Source: Ensifer sp. LC11 (lineage in GTDB: Bacteria; Pseudomonadota; Alphaproteobacteria; Rhizobiales; Rhizobiaceae). From it: DNA of 64,000 nucleotides. Of the stretch, positions 30,500-40,288 are shown in pieces. A program made the position numbers and the translations under genes. Location of the stretch: NCBI RefSeq assembly GCF_001695835.1, contig NZ_MBSO01000073.1, forward strand, positions 1-64,000. Direction: 5' to 3'. Under the pieces are notes generated by a model, which worked only from the letters and a program-made list of their open reading frames with translations, was not told where the DNA came from and searched no databases. Position 1 is the first letter of the stretch. Every line of letters starts with the position of its first letter.

Positions 30500-31324
30500 C
30501 TAGGACCAGAAATCCGGAATTGTCTCGGCCAGTCTCGGTCCGAGACGCAGCGGCGCGATCTTCTCGGCAAGCCCCGTGCGGTCGGAAATCTCGACACCAA
30601 GGCCGCAGATGGTCGCCGGGCCCGAAGCCGCCTCGAAGCGTCCTTTCGGCATCTTGGAGATGAAGCGGTTGAGCGGCTCTTCCTTGTCCATGCCGAGCGA
30701 GGAATCGTAGTCGCCGCACATGCCGGCGTCGCTCATATAGCCGGTGCCACCGTTGAGGATCTGGTGGTCAGCCGTCGGCACATGGGTGTGTGTACCGACG
30801 ACAAGGCTAGCCCGTCCGTCGACGAAATGGCCGAAACACTGCTTCTCGCTGGTCGCCTCCGCGTGGAAGTCGAACACGATCGCATCCGCCTGTTCGCCGA
30901 GCGGGCAGGCATCGAGGATCGCCTCGGCCGACTTGAAGGGATCGTCGAGTTCCGGATGCATGAAGACGCGGCCCATGACATTGGCAACCAGCACGCGGGC
31001 GCCGTTGCGGGCGAAGTAGAGGTTGGACCCGCGGCCCGGCGTGCCGGCGGGATAATTGGCGGGGCGCAGAAACTGGTCGTGCCGCTCGCAGAAGACGACC
31101 GCCTCCTTCTGGTCCCAGACGTGATTGCCCGTCGTCACCACGTCGGCGCCGGCATTGATCGTCTCGAGGAAGATGTCTTCGGTAATGCCGAAGCCGCCGG
31201 CGGCGTTCTCGCCGTTGACGATCACGAAGTCGAGCTTGAGATCGCCCACCAGTCCCGGAAGACGCTCCCAGACCGCCGTCCGGCCCGTCTTGCCCACCAT
31301 ATCACCCAGAAACAGAAGCCTCAT
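30500..31324 (-). CDS. YmdB-like metallophosphoesterase (TIGR00282 family)
   Basis: A 274-residue protein beginning MRLLFLGDMVGKTGR, with NGENAAGG, TTGNHVWD, DFHAEATSEK and VGTHTHVPTADHQIL. These are the full set of metal-site motifs of the family. In Bacillus subtilis YmdB hydrolyses 2',3'-cyclic nucleotides and influences biofilm versus motility. In alphaproteobacteria its role is not defined. It follows 5-formyl-THF cyclo-ligase by 211 bases with no gene in the gap. Confidence 0.92.
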   Translation of the reverse strand: MRLLFLGDMVGKTGRTAVWERLPGLVGDLKLDFVIVNGENAAGGFGITEDIFLETINAGADVVTTGNHVWDQKEAVVFCERHDQFLRPANYPAGTPGRGSNLYFARNGARVLVANVMGRVFMHPELDDPFKSAEAILDACPLGEQADAIVFDFHAEATSEKQCFGHFVDGRASLVVGTHTHVPTADHQILNGGTGYMSDAGMCGDYDSSLGMDKEEPLNRFISKMPKGRFEAASGPATICGLGVEISDRTGLAEKIAPLRLGPRLAETIPDFWS

Positions 31325-31535
31325 GCTCGCTCAATCCCACCAGGGCAGTTCCGGCGGAAGCGCGTCAGCGGTTTTGGCGTCCGGTACTGCATAATCAAAA
31401 GAAGTAGAGCGTCTACACGATCCAGGCTCCGCAGGGAACGCTCAAGCGCAATCCAGAAGGGCCGGTCAGCGAATTCCCGGTCGCGATCGCGGAATCTTAA
31501 GGCGTTCGGTCATTTCACCGCCCTCGCAAAACAAC

Positions 31536-32108
31536 CTAGAAATGCCGAAATCCGCTCTCCGTAAGCACAGCGTCCAGCGCCACGTCGTGCGGTTCGGCCG
31601 GAACGGACGTCACCTCCTGGCAGTCGAAGGCGATGCCGATCAGCTTCGGCAGGTGGCCCTTGTTGCGCAGCCGGTCGATCGCCCGGTCGTAATAGCCGGC
31701 GCCATAGCCGATCCTGTGCCCCGCCGCGTCGAAGGCCGAAAGCGGCACGAGCATGATATCCGGATCGAGCACCGGCGCATCCGGCCCCGGCCCCGTCGTT
31801 CCGAAGCCGGTGGAGATAATGTCGATGCCGTCGAGCAGTTCGCGAAAGACGATCGTCTGCTTGTCCATGATGACAGGAAGGCAGAGCCGCGCGCCGCGCT
31901 GCTGCAGCCGCGCCATCAGCGGCCGGATGTCGACCTCGGATCGGATCGGCCAGAAGCCGGAAACAATATGCCCCGGATCGAGCGCGATGACGTCGCCGGC
32001 ATGGTCGGCCATCGTCAGACTTGCCTCGATACGCACCTCCGCCGACATCGCATCGCGCAACGCCAGCCGCTCCTTGCGCAGTGCCGCTTTCAAATCTCTC
32101 GGTGACAT
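31536..32108 (-). CDS. 5-formyltetrahydrofolate cyclo-ligase
   Basis: This ATP-dependent enzyme converts 5-formyl-THF to 5,10-methenyl-THF, recycling folate. From the ATG at 32108 (strong GGGGAGGA) the product has 190 residues. They include KAALRKERLALRDAM at the N-terminus and the signature LVPLSAFDAAGHRIGYGAGYYDR. The frame is open 85 codons upstream, but this lacks coding character. In many bacteria this gene (ygfA/fau) directly follows zapA and 6S RNA; here three other genes intervene. Confidence 0.94.
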   Translation of the reverse strand: MSPRDLKAALRKERLALRDAMSAEVRIEASLTMADHAGDVIALDPGHIVSGFWPIRSEVDIRPLMARLQQRGARLCLPVIMDKQTIVFRELLDGIDIISTGFGTTGPGPDAPVLDPDIMLVPLSAFDAAGHRIGYGAGYYDRAIDRLRNKGHLPKLIGIAFDCQEVTSVPAEPHDVALDAVLTESGFRHF

Positions 32109-32450
32109 CTGTCCTCCCCTGCCAGCCCGCCGCTCGCCGCGGTTACATGCCCAGTCGTCTACGACGTCGGCGAAGAAAATTCCCTTCCCGAAATGGCACA
32201 GCTCTACGCTTTTTCGCCGATTCCCGCGCCGGCCACCAGACTGTTTACGCGACGGCCCGCTCGCCACGCCCCTCGGCGTCGCCGCTTTTGCAGCAGTTTG
32301 CGACAGTTGAGAGGCGTGCCTCCCAGAACGAAACAGCTTTAGCGTTCCGTTCATCATGGGCAAGGGTTCCGCTTTCGCGAGTGACGGACCACGTGCAAAT
32401 AAAGACGCGATTTCAAATAATTAGCAGGAACTAATGCCCGTGTTCGATGT
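32109..32450. other. 342-base gap, promoter region only
   Basis: It separates the cyclo-ligase gene (minus) from the small HTH gene (plus). No reliable frame, repeat or RNA signal was found; it should contain the two divergent promoters. Confidence 0.55.
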
Positions 32451-32702
32451 ATGGACGCGCTCCTGCAGGCAGCGGTGGAAAAGCCAACGTCCATGAAGGA
32501 CCAGATGAACGAACTCGACCCATTGGAATTGCGTTGCCTGACGCTCGCCGCTCGCGGCCGAACGCGCCAGGACATGATGCGCGAAACCGATATACCGCTT
32601 GATCGGATCGATCGGGCACTCGAAGACGCCATGCGCAAGCTGCAGGCAGGCAATCTCGCCGAAGCCGTTTTCCGCGCCGCCAGACTCGATCTCATCTCTT
32701 AA
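32451..32702 (+). CDS. Small protein with a LuxR/GerE-like helix-turn-helix
   Basis: 83 residues that are almost only a DNA-binding domain. LDPLELRCLTLAARGRTRQDMM, then LDRIDRALEDAMRKLQAGN, follows the pattern of the GerE four-helix domain of LuxR-type regulators, with no receiver or ligand domain. Three in-frame starts exist (32451, 32493 and 32505); the one at 32505 has the best ribosome site (AAGGAC). It is convergent with the small gene at 32727. The family assignment is by pattern only. Confidence 0.7.
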   Translation: MDALLQAAVEKPTSMKDQMNELDPLELRCLTLAARGRTRQDMMRETDIPLDRIDRALEDAMRKLQAGNLAEAVFRAARLDLIS

Positions 32703-32726
32703 GGTCGGGCCGGCTGGCGCAAACGG

Positions 32727-32951
32727 TCACAGCAGCCAATGGGACCGGTAGACCAATTCCAGCATCGATCTTTGCTCGCGCGCCAGTTCGGCCGCCTCCC
32801 GCTCAATCCCCGCATCACGCAGGAGCACCGGCCTGTCTGTCGGCACTTCGACGGGCATCTCGGCAAGCAACAGTTCGCCAACCCATCGCGCCGCCCTGCG
32901 CCGGGCGGCGATGGATGCTTCGGAAAAGGCGAAGACGGCAAGTACGCTCAT
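32727..32951 (-). CDS. Small hypothetical protein
   Basis: A 74-residue frame starting MSVLAVFAFSEASIAARRRAARW and ending LELVYRSHWLL. It has an AGGG about ten bases upstream of the ATG at 32951, an amphipathic, charged composition and no membrane helix. It is divergent from the LysR gene, 99 bases away, which is a common arrangement for a LysR target. I do not recognise the family, and it may be spurious. Confidence 0.5.
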   Translation of the reverse strand: MSVLAVFAFSEASIAARRRAARWVGELLLAEMPVEVPTDRPVLLRDAGIEREAAELAREQRSMLELVYRSHWLL

Positions 32952-33050
32952 GGGAATGGCCCTGCACAGGATGATGTGACCGGCCGATCTTCGTCCGCGC
33001 GTTGACATCTGACAAACGAATTGCAAGCATAGCTGCCATCAGAAATTCTG

Positions 33051-33932
33051 ATGGACTATGCCATGTCGCTCCCCCTCGACAGCGATCTGCTTCGAACCTT
33101 TCTCGCGGTTGTCGATACCGGCAACGTCACGCGTGCGGCAGACATCGTCGGCCGCACGCAATCCGCCGTCAGCATGCAGATCAGGAAGCTTGAAGACATG
33201 CTCGGAGACGCGCTGTTCGAACGCCACTCGCGCGGCGTCGTTCTGACGCCACAGGGGTTGCGGCTTGTCGACAATGCGCGACGCATCGTCACCCTGCTCG
33301 ACGACACGGCCGCCGCCATGCGCCAGCCCGCTCTCGACGGCGCAGTCCGCATCGGCATACCCGAGGAATACATCAACTCCACCCTGCCGAAGGCGCTCGG
33401 CAGTTTTGCCGCCATCCATCCCGGCGTCGAGGTGACCGTGCAGCAGGGCGCATCGATGACCAATGTGGCGGCACTGGAGTCGGGCGAACTCGATCTCGCC
33501 GTCGTCTTCGAGCCCGGCGGGCGGACGAAGAACGAAGTACTGATGATGGACCCGACCGTCTGGGCTACCTCGGAACAGCACCGCACCGACGAACGCCGCC
33601 CGGTGCCGATTGCCACCTATACCTATCTGGAGGGCGGGTGGTGCGACGACCTCGCCCAGCGCAATCTCAGGAAATGTCGCATCGACAACCGCGTCGCCTA
33701 TGTCAGCCGCACCAGCGGCGGCCTGATGGCGGCGGTCGTTTCGGGTCTGGCGATTGCACCGCTCGCCCGCAGCAGCATCCCGACCGGATGCCGCGAGCTG
33801 ACCGCCGATGACGGCTACGAGGTGATCGACCACTCGAACGTGGTCCTGCGCATATCAAAAGCAGGAAACGGCAAGGACCGGATCGTCGAGGCCATGGCCG
33901 ACGCCATTCGCCGGGCCTTCGCCGGAGATTGA
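33051..33932 (+). CDS. LysR-family transcriptional regulator
   Basis: A 293-residue regulator with the N-terminal winged helix (SDLLRTFLAVVDTGNVTRAADIVGRTQSAVSMQIRKLE and related LysR positions) and a periplasmic-binding-protein-like effector domain (about 95-290). An alternative ATG lies at 33063. The target is unknown; the divergent small gene at 32727 is one candidate. It runs towards the 6S RNA candidate, which is on the other strand. Confidence 0.92.
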   Translation: MDYAMSLPLDSDLLRTFLAVVDTGNVTRAADIVGRTQSAVSMQIRKLEDMLGDALFERHSRGVVLTPQGLRLVDNARRIVTLLDDTAAAMRQPALDGAVRIGIPEEYINSTLPKALGSFAAIHPGVEVTVQQGASMTNVAALESGELDLAVVFEPGGRTKNEVLMMDPTVWATSEQHRTDERRPVPIATYTYLEGGWCDDLAQRNLRKCRIDNRVAYVSRTSGGLMAAVVSGLAIAPLARSSIPTGCRELTADDGYEVIDHSNVVLRISKAGNGKDRIVEAMADAIRRAFAGD

Positions 33933-33977
33933 GCGGCCATCTTTAAAGGAAGAGAGAGTGCGATCCACACAACCGAT

Positions 33978-34132
33978 GGAGAGTTTACGATCCCGGGTGC
34001 CTACAAAGTAGGTGGGCGCCATGTGTCCAGACCCACAGGCCCGGACAGGGACAGCTCCCTTGAGATCGAGTATGGCCCCGGGGATTGTGGTTCCTGTCGG
34101 GAGGCGCAGACCGCATCCGACATATAAAGCGT
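33978..34132 (-). ncRNA. ssrS: 6S RNA candidate (SsrS)
   Basis: 6S RNA binds sigma-70 RNA polymerase and lowers housekeeping transcription in stationary phase. The region lies directly downstream of zapA, its standard partner. On the minus strand it shows an apical stem CCACA/TGTGG with paired CCCGG/CCGGG above. Outside it is a 12-by-12 central bubble, closed by GCGCC/GGCGC. A hairpin CCTACTTTGTAGG and a CCCGGGAT end follow. A possible -10 (TTATAT) lies at 34127-34122. The ends are estimates to within about 15 bases. Confidence 0.75.
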
Positions 34133-34171
34133 CTCGGTGCTTTGCGCCAGAGGCCCGCCGCCGAAACCTTG

Positions 34172-34549
34172 TCAGCTTGACGGTGTTGTGGTGCGGCCGT
34201 TCAGCTTGGCGGCAATGCCGTGGATCTGGGCGGTGACTTCGCTGAGCGCCGAAGCCAGTGCCTCTTCGCTCTTCATCTGATCGGACATGGCGGCATCGCG
34301 TCCATCAGTCAGGTTGCCCACTTCGGCCTCGAGGTTCTTCAGCCGGCGGTTGACCTCGCTCAACTCGTCCATGACCATGATACCGGCCATGACCGTGAGG
34401 CGAAGATCACCGATCTCGCCGAACTGGCTCTTGAGATGCCCGACATATTGATCGAACTTGGTGGCAAGCTCGGTCAGGTGACCTTCCTGCCCCTCTTCGC
34501 AGGCCATCCGGTAGGCCTTGCCATCGATCGAAACTGTCACCTGCGCCAT
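34172..34549 (-). CDS. zapA: Cell division protein ZapA
   Basis: ZapA bundles FtsZ filaments at the division site. The 125 residues have the globular head (MAQVTVSIDGKAYRMACEEGQEGHLTELA) and a long C-terminal coiled coil with VMAGIMVMDELSEVNRRLKNLEAEV. It is 11 bases after the DUF4164 gene, presumably one operon, with 6S RNA next. Confidence 0.93.
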   Translation of the reverse strand: MAQVTVSIDGKAYRMACEEGQEGHLTELATKFDQYVGHLKSQFGEIGDLRLTVMAGIMVMDELSEVNRRLKNLEAEVGNLTDGRDAAMSDQMKSEEALASALSEVTAQIHGIAAKLNGRTTTPSS

Positions 34550-34560
34550 GTCGATTAATC

Positions 34561-34830
34561 CTAGCGGTCGAGCACCGCCCGAATGGTTTCCATCGCCGTC
34601 ACGAGGCGCCGGGAAACCTCGCGATTGACCTCCTCGAGCCGGTTGGCCCGGAACTGCGACTGATCGAGTTCCTGTGCCAGCCGCGACCGATCGGTGTTGA
34701 CGCGCCTGACCTCGCCCTCGAACTCACTGAAATCCCGCTCCCTGTCAAACCGACCGTCGATCGCATTCTCCAGGGATTGCACCGCGTTGCGCAGTTCATC
34801 GATCGCCGCTTTGACAGTCTTTGCCGGCAT
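34561..34830 (-). CDS. DUF4164-family coiled-coil protein
   Basis: An 89-residue, fully helical protein (ELRNAVQSLENAIDGRFDRE and RSRLAQELDQSQFRANRLEE) of the DUF4164 type, which I recall as a rhizobial companion of zapA. Both are coiled-coil proteins in one operon, so a role with ZapA at the division site is plausible. That is inference from position only. Confidence 0.82.
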   Translation of the reverse strand: MPAKTVKAAIDELRNAVQSLENAIDGRFDRERDFSEFEGEVRRVNTDRSRLAQELDQSQFRANRLEEVNREVSRRLVTAMETIRAVLDR

Positions 34831-35179
34831 GTGTTCCGAATACCTCGCCCATGAGGCCGAATCGCCCGAATCCCGTCCGCCGCTTCGGCTCGATCTTTTT
34901 TAAACCTATTACGTAAGTCTCAACAATGCCAAGCATCGCAAACAACAGCGGAAGCTGTGGATGGATTGCGTAGCCGGCTTTCTTCAACGGCGGTGCGAAA
35001 GCTTTGTTGCATTGCGGGACATGGCCAAGACATCCCCTTGAACAACCTGCCGTCAAATGGCCGCGGAAGGCCCGTATTTGTTGACTCGCACGGCGCACCT
35101 GCTATGTGTCAGCCGCTTCTTGCGCGGTCTTTGGAGGATAGAGACCGTTCCCTGACCACCGAACGCAAACGGAACAGTC
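34831..35179. other. 349-base divergent promoter region, zapA operon and tkt
   Basis: It contains a candidate tkt promoter: TTGAC at 35081-35085 and CTATGT at 35102-35107, 16 bases apart, about 70 bases upstream of the tkt ATG. A TTACGTAA palindrome lies near 34909. I found no gene. Confidence 0.45.
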
Positions 35180-37162
35180 ATGATCTCTCGCGAAAAACAC
35201 GACCGGATGGCAAATGCGATCCGTTTCCTCTCCATGGATGCCGTCGAGAAGGCAAATTCCGGCCACCCCGGCCTGCCCATGGGTGCAGCCGACATAGCGA
35301 CAGTCCTCTTTACGCGCTATCTGAGCTTCGACCCCAAGAACCCCTCCTGGCCGAACCGCGACCGCTTCGTGCTGTCGGCCGGCCATGGCTCGATGCTGCT
35401 CTACTCGCTGCTCTATTTGACGGGCTACGACGACATCACCATCGACGAGATCAAGAACTTCCGCCAGCTGGGCGCCCGCACCGCCGGCCACCCGGAATAC
35501 GGCCATGCCGCCGGCATCGAGACGACCACCGGTCCGCTCGGCCAGGGCATTGCCAACGCCGTCGGCATGGCGATCGCCGAGCGCAAGCTGCGTAACGAAT
35601 TCGGTTCCGACCTGATGGAGCACTATACCTACGTGCTCGCCGGTGACGGCTGCCTCATGGAAGGCATCAGCCAGGAAGCGATTTCGCTCGCCGGCCACCT
35701 GAAGCTCAACAAGCTGATCGTCTTCTGGGACGACAACAACATTTCGATCGACGGCCCGATCTCGATCGCCGACTCGACCGACCAGCACGCCCGCTTCCGC
35801 GCCAGCAACTGGAACACCATTGCCGTCGACGGCCATGACCCGGACGCGATCGCCGCCGCGATCGACCAGGCACAGAAGTCCGACAAGCCGACGATGATCG
35901 CGGCTAAGACGACCATCGGCTTCGGCGCGCCGAACAAGGCCGGCACCCACAAGGTTCACGGCTCGCCGCTCGGCGCCGAGGAAATTGCCGCCACCCGCGA
36001 GGCGCTCGGCTGGGAAGCTGAAGCCTTCGTCGTTCCTTCCGATGTGCTCGACGCCTGGCGTCTGGCCGGCCTGCGCTCGACCAAGTCGCGCAAGGAATGG
36101 GAAGAGCGTCTCGAAAAGAGCAATGCCGAGAAGAAGGCTCAGTTCGTTCGCCGCTTCTCCGGCGAGCTCGAAGGCCGTCTTTCGTCCGCGATCGACGATT
36201 ACAAGAAGAAGCTGGCCGAGACCAAGCCGTCGCCGGCAACCCGCAAGGCTTCCGAAGACGCACTTGAAGTCATCAACGGCGTTCTGGCCGAAACCATCGG
36301 CGGCTCGGCTGACCTCACCGGCTCCAACAACACCAAGACCAGCCAGACCAAGTCGATCACCCCTGACGACTTCTCCGGCCGCTATATCCATTGGGGCGTG
36401 CGCGAGCACGGCATGGCCGCTGCCATGAACGGCATGGCGCTGCATGGCGGCGTCATCCCCTATTCCGGCGGCTTCCTGATCTTCTCGGACTATTGCCGTC
36501 CGTCGATCCGCCTTGCCGCGCTGATGGGGATCCGCGTCATCCACGTGCTGACGCATGATTCCATCGGCCTTGGCGAAGACGGCCCGACGCACCAGCCGGT
36601 CGAGCACATGGCTGCGCTCCGCGCCATCCCGAACCTCCTGATGTTCCGCCCGGCCGACGCCACGGAAACGGCCGAGTGCTGGCAGCTGGCGCTCGAGAGC
36701 CACAACCGTCCGTCCGGCATCGCGCTGACGCGCCAGAACCTGATGGCGGTTCGCACCGAGTATGAGGAAGAGAACCTCTGCGCCCACGGCGCCTATGACC
36801 TGATCTCGGCCGCCGACGCCAAGGTCACGATCTTCGCCACCGGCTCGGAAGTCGAGATCGCCGTCAAGGCCTGCCAGGCGCTGACCGCCAAGGGCATCTC
36901 GACCCGCGTCGTCTCCGTTCCCTGCTTCGAGCTCTTCGCCGAACAGAGCGAAGACTACCAGCAGGCGATCATCGGCAACTCGCCGGTCAAGATCGCCGTC
37001 GAGGCCGGTATCCGCCAGGGCTGGGATCACTTCATCGGCAGCGACGGCACCTTCATCGGCATGTCGTCCTTCGGTGCCTCCGGTCCCTACAAGGAACTCT
37101 ACAAGCACTTCGGCATCACGCCCGAGGCGGTGGTCGCCGCTGCGGAAACGAAGCTCGCCTGA
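35180..37162 (+). CDS. tkt: Transketolase
   Basis: Transketolase moves two-carbon units between sugar phosphates in the pentose phosphate and Calvin-type pathways, using thiamine diphosphate. The 660 residues contain [16 protein letters not shown], the thiamine motif [18 protein letters not shown] with DDNNISIDG, and the pyrimidine-domain [14 protein letters not shown]. Full length and intact. It starts the tkt-gap-pgk series; a strong terminator separates it from gap. Confidence 0.97.
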   Translation: MISREKHDRMANAIRFLSMDAVEKANSGHPGLPMGAADIATVLFTRYLSFDPKNPSWPNRDRFVLSAGHGSMLLYSLLYLTGYDDITIDEIKNFRQLGARTAGHPEYGHAAGIETTTGPLGQGIANAVGMAIAERKLRNEFGSDLMEHYTYVLAGDGCLMEGISQEAISLAGHLKLNKLIVFWDDNNISIDGPISIADSTDQHARFRASNWNTIAVDGHDPDAIAAAIDQAQKSDKPTMIAAKTTIGFGAPNKAGTHKVHGSPLGAEEIAATREALGWEAEAFVVPSDVLDAWRLAGLRSTKSRKEWEERLEKSNAEKKAQFVRRFSGELEGRLSSAIDDYKKKLAETKPSPATRKASEDALEVINGVLAETIGGSADLTGSNNTKTSQTKSITPDDFSGRYIHWGVREHGMAAAMNGMALHGGVIPYSGGFLIFSDYCRPSIRLAALMGIRVIHVLTHDSIGLGEDGPTHQPVEHMAALRAIPNLLMFRPADATETAECWQLALESHNRPSGIALTRQNLMAVRTEYEEENLCAHGAYDLISAADAKVTIFATGSEVEIAVKACQALTAKGISTRVVSVPCFELFAEQSEDYQQAIIGNSPVKIAVEAGIRQGWDHFIGSDGTFIGMSSFGASGPYKELYKHFGITPEAVVAAAETKLA

Positions 37163-37169
37163 TCAAGTT

Positions 37170-37203
37170 GCGGGGCGCGCCGAAGGGCGCGCCCCGCTTT
37201 TTT
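37170..37203 (+). terminator. Terminator after tkt
   Basis: A 12-bp perfect stem (37170-37181 with 37186-37197, 4-base loop) is followed by six T. It lies 7 bases past the tkt stop, so gap must have its own promoter or be read through; only 34 bases remain before the gap ATG. Confidence 0.93.
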
Positions 37204-37237
37204 CGTACCACGTCATCCAGACAGGGAGAGACCCGAC

Positions 37238-38248
37238 ATGACAGTAAAAGTCGCCATCAACGGTTTTGGCCGCATCGGTCGCAACGTGCTTCGCGCCATC
37301 GTCGAATCCGGCCGCACCGACATCGAAGTTGTTGCGATCAACGACCTCGGCCCCGTTGAGACCAACGCTCACCTGCTGCGCTATGACTCGATCCACGGTC
37401 GTTTCCCGGCCGAGGTCAAGGTCGAAGGCGACACGATTACCGTTGGCGGCGGCAAGCCGATCAAGGTCACGGCGATCAAGGATCCGGCAACGCTGCCGCA
37501 CAAGGAACTCGGCGTCGACATCGCGATGGAATGCACCGGCATCTTCACCGCCCGCGACAAGGCTGCAGCCCACCTGACGGCCGGCGCCAAGCGCGTCATC
37601 GTCTCGGCTCCGGCCGATGGCGCTGACCTGACGGTCGTCTACGGCGTCAACCACGACCAGCTGACCAAGGACCACCTGGTCATCTCCAACGCATCCTGCA
37701 CGACGAACTGCCTGGTCCCGGTCGTCAAGGTCCTGAACGATGTCATCGGCATCAACCATGGCTTCATGACCACGATCCACTCCTACACGAACGACCAGCC
37801 GTCGCTCGACCAGATGCACAAGGACCTCTACCGCGCCCGCGCTGCCGCTCTGTCGATGATCCCGACCTCGACCGGTGCTGCCAAGGCCGTTGGTCTCGTT
37901 CTGCCGGAACTGAAGGGCAAGCTCGACGGCACGTCGATCCGCGTTCCGACCCCGAACGTCTCGGTTGTCGACTTCAAGTTCGTCGCCAAGCGCAACACTT
38001 CGGTCGAGGAAATCACCAGCGCCATCAAGGCTGCCGCCAACGGCGCGCTGAAGGGCGTTCTCGGTTACACGGAAGAGCCGCTTGTCTCGCGCGACTTCAA
38101 CCACGACAGCCACTCCTCGATCTTCGCGATCGACCAGACCAAGGTCGTCGAAGGCAACTTCGTTCGTATCCTCACCTGGTACGACAACGAGTGGGGCTTC
38201 TCGAACCGCATGGCCGACACGGCGGTTGCCCTGGCCAAGCTCATCTAA
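37238..38248 (+). CDS. gap: Glyceraldehyde-3-phosphate dehydrogenase
   Basis: GAPDH oxidises glyceraldehyde-3-phosphate to 1,3-bisphosphoglycerate with NAD. The 336 residues have [14 protein letters not shown] at the N-terminus, the catalytic cysteine in [13 protein letters not shown] (Cys154), and [23 protein letters not shown] precedes the ATG. The glycolipid-binding-domain gene starts 5 bases after its stop. Confidence 0.98.
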   Translation: MTVKVAINGFGRIGRNVLRAIVESGRTDIEVVAINDLGPVETNAHLLRYDSIHGRFPAEVKVEGDTITVGGGKPIKVTAIKDPATLPHKELGVDIAMECTGIFTARDKAAAHLTAGAKRVIVSAPADGADLTVVYGVNHDQLTKDHLVISNASCTTNCLVPVVKVLNDVIGINHGFMTTIHSYTNDQPSLDQMHKDLYRARAAALSMIPTSTGAAKAVGLVLPELKGKLDGTSIRVPTPNVSVVDFKFVAKRNTSVEEITSAIKAAANGALKGVLGYTEEPLVSRDFNHDSHSSIFAIDQTKVVEGNFVRILTWYDNEWGFSNRMADTAVALAKLI

Positions 38249-38253
38249 ACCAG

Positions 38254-38844
38254 ATGTTTCGCGCCCTTTCTCCAAAGACGGTCCGCTGGCGTCCGCTGGA
38301 AGGGGAAGGGCTCGAACATCTGACGTTGACGCAATCCGAAACAACCGACGGCGCGGTCATCCGCGCCGTTGGCGTTCTGATCGGCAGCCGCGGCGGCACG
38401 CCCTATGGCGTCCGCTACCGGATCGATTGCGATGGCGGCTGGCTGGTTCGCAAGTTCATGGTCGACACGACCGATGGTCGCAGCCTGCATTTGCGCTGCG
38501 ATGTTCCCGGCCAATGGCAGACGGCGCGAGGCGCTGTCTTGCCCGAATTCGACGGCTGCATCGACATCGACCTTGCCGGAACGCCCTTCACCAATACGCT
38601 GCCAATCCGCCGCCTTGGCCTCACCCGCAGGTCCGGCACCGCCAGGCTGAAGATGCTCTACGTGCCGTTCGACACGTTCGAGCCTGTCGTGGACGGCCAG
38701 TACTACACCTGCCTCGATGACTTCAGGCTTTATCGCTACGAGGCCGAGGACCGCAGCTTTGCCGCGGACCTGCCCGTGGACGAGGATGGCCTCGTCATCG
38801 ACTACCCCACCCTTTTCCAAAGACTATCACCGGAGACTATCTGA
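38254..38844 (+). CDS. Putative glycolipid-binding domain protein (DUF1089 type)
   Basis: A 196-residue protein from the ATG at 38254, with [27 protein letters not shown] and [19 protein letters not shown] recognise these as the PA1994-like glycolipid-binding fold (DUF1089). No signal peptide or membrane segment is seen, so it is cytosolic, which is odd for a glycolipid binder. It lies between gap and pgk (5-base gap, then a 1-base overlap), so it is surely co-expressed with glycolysis. Role unknown. Confidence 0.85.
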   Translation: MFRALSPKTVRWRPLEGEGLEHLTLTQSETTDGAVIRAVGVLIGSRGGTPYGVRYRIDCDGGWLVRKFMVDTTDGRSLHLRCDVPGQWQTARGAVLPEFDGCIDIDLAGTPFTNTLPIRRLGLTRRSGTARLKMLYVPFDTFEPVVDGQYYTCLDDFRLYRYEAEDRSFAADLPVDEDGLVIDYPTLFQRLSPETI

Positions 38845-40040
38845 TGACTTTCAAGACCCTCGACGATCTGACCGACATCGCCGGCAAGCGCGTGCTGGTG
38901 CGCGTCGATCTCAACGTGCCGGTCAAGGACGGCGTGGTCACGGATGCGACCCGCATCGAACGCGTCGCTCCGACCATCCGCGAGCTGTCCGAGAAGGGCG
39001 CCAAGGTCATCCTGCTCGCCCATTTCGGTCGCCCGAAGGGTGAGCCGGTCGCCGACATGTCGCTGAAGACGATCGCACCCGCGGTCGAAGACGTGCTCGA
39101 CCAGCGCGTGCACTTCGGCGCCGACTGCATCGGCGACAAGGCCAAGAACGCCATTGCCGAGATGAGCGACGGCGACGTGCTGCTGCTTGAAAACACCCGC
39201 TTCCACAAGGGCGAGGAAAAGAACGAAGCCGAGTTCGTCAAGGCGCTTGCCGCCAATGGTGACATCTACGTCAACGACGCCTTCTCCGCCGCCCACCGTG
39301 CCCATGCCTCGACCGAAGGCCTTGCCCATCATCTGCCGGCCTTTGCCGGCCGCACGATGCAGGCCGAACTCGAAGCGCTGGAAAAAGGTCTCGGCCAGCC
39401 GAAGCGGCCGGTCGTCGCGATCGTCGGTGGCGCCAAGGTCTCGACCAAGATCGACCTCCTGCAGAACCTCGTGACCAAGGTCGACGCGCTCGTCATCGGC
39501 GGCGGCATGGCCAACACCTTCATCGCCGCCAAGGGCGTCAATGTCGGCAAGTCGCTCTGCGAGCATGATCTCGCCGACACGGCCAAGGCGATCATTGCCG
39601 CTGCCGACAAGGCCGGCTGCGCCATCGTGCTGCCGGAAGACGGCGTCATTGCCCGCGAGTTCAAGGCCGGCGCCGACAACGAAGTGGTGGACATCAACAC
39701 CATCCCCGCCGATGCCATGGTTCTCGACGTCGGCCCGAAGTCGATCGCAGCCGTCAACGACTGGATCTCCAAGGCCGAAACGCTGGTCTGGAACGGCCCG
39801 CTCGGCGCCTTCGAAATCGCCCCCTTCGACAAGGCGACCGTCGCTGTTGCCAAGCATGCGGCTGGCCGCACCCGCCAGGGTTCGCTGGTCTCGGTTGCCG
39901 GCGGTGGCGACACGGTTGCTGCGCTGAACCACGCCGAAGTCGCCGACGATTTCAGCTACGTCTCGACTGCCGGCGGCGCGTTCCTGGAGTGGATGGAAGG
40001 CAAGCCGCTTCCGGGCGTCGACATCCTCAAGCAGAAGTAA
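38844..40040 (+). CDS. pgk: Phosphoglycerate kinase
   Basis: PGK transfers phosphate from 1,3-bisphosphoglycerate to ADP. The 398 residues show [46 protein letters not shown] and [13 protein letters not shown], the standard hinge and nucleotide sites. The ATG overlaps the stop of the preceding gene by one base (TGATG), so translation is coupled. A terminator follows. Confidence 0.98.
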   Translation: MTFKTLDDLTDIAGKRVLVRVDLNVPVKDGVVTDATRIERVAPTIRELSEKGAKVILLAHFGRPKGEPVADMSLKTIAPAVEDVLDQRVHFGADCIGDKAKNAIAEMSDGDVLLLENTRFHKGEEKNEAEFVKALAANGDIYVNDAFSAAHRAHASTEGLAHHLPAFAGRTMQAELEALEKGLGQPKRPVVAIVGGAKVSTKIDLLQNLVTKVDALVIGGGMANTFIAAKGVNVGKSLCEHDLADTAKAIIAAADKAGCAIVLPEDGVIAREFKAGADNEVVDINTIPADAMVLDVGPKSIAAVNDWISKAETLVWNGPLGAFEIAPFDKATVAVAKHAAGRTRQGSLVSVAGGGDTVAALNHAEVADDFSYVSTAGGAFLEWMEGKPLPGVDILKQK

Positions 40041-40047
40041 GCCATGC

Positions 40048-40086
40048 GACTGGCGCGCGGACACAACCGCCGCGCGCCAGTCTTTC
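40048..40086 (+). terminator. Terminator after pgk
   Basis: A 13-bp perfect stem (40048-40060 with 40070-40082) is followed by TTTC. It ends the gap-DUF1089-pgk transcript 8 bases after the pgk stop. Confidence 0.9.
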
Positions 40087-40100
40087 AAGAAAAAATCGTT

Positions 40101-40131
40101 ACTGTTCAATCGATTAAAAAATTTTAAATCG
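40101..40131. promoter_or_regulatory. LacI-type operator candidate upstream of aldolase
   Basis: AATCGATT (40108-40115) is an exact palindrome with a central CG and AT-rich flanks, and a looser AT-rich dyad with AAATCG follows. In Sinorhizobium the LacI-family regulator PckR controls glycolytic and gluconeogenic genes, and this is a reasonable site for such a protein. The link to PckR is inference. Confidence 0.35.
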
Positions 40132-40288
40132 TTTCAGTCGCTTTTCTTGCCATTTTCCTGGACAATTTCACCTGTTACTCGCGCCCTCGTTTGGAGCGTG
40201 GCGGCAGCCTTGTGCGCCGTCGGTCCGAAACTGCTTGTTTCAGTACTTGCCTGGTCCCCGGTGATCAGCGCTGTCTAGGGAGAAAAAC

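Noticed and set aside
30392-31564. A 390-codon plus-strand frame
   Set aside because: Antisense to the YmdB-like gene, with no family features.
35102-37108. A 668-codon minus-strand frame
   Set aside because: Antisense to transketolase; it has no recognisable domain.
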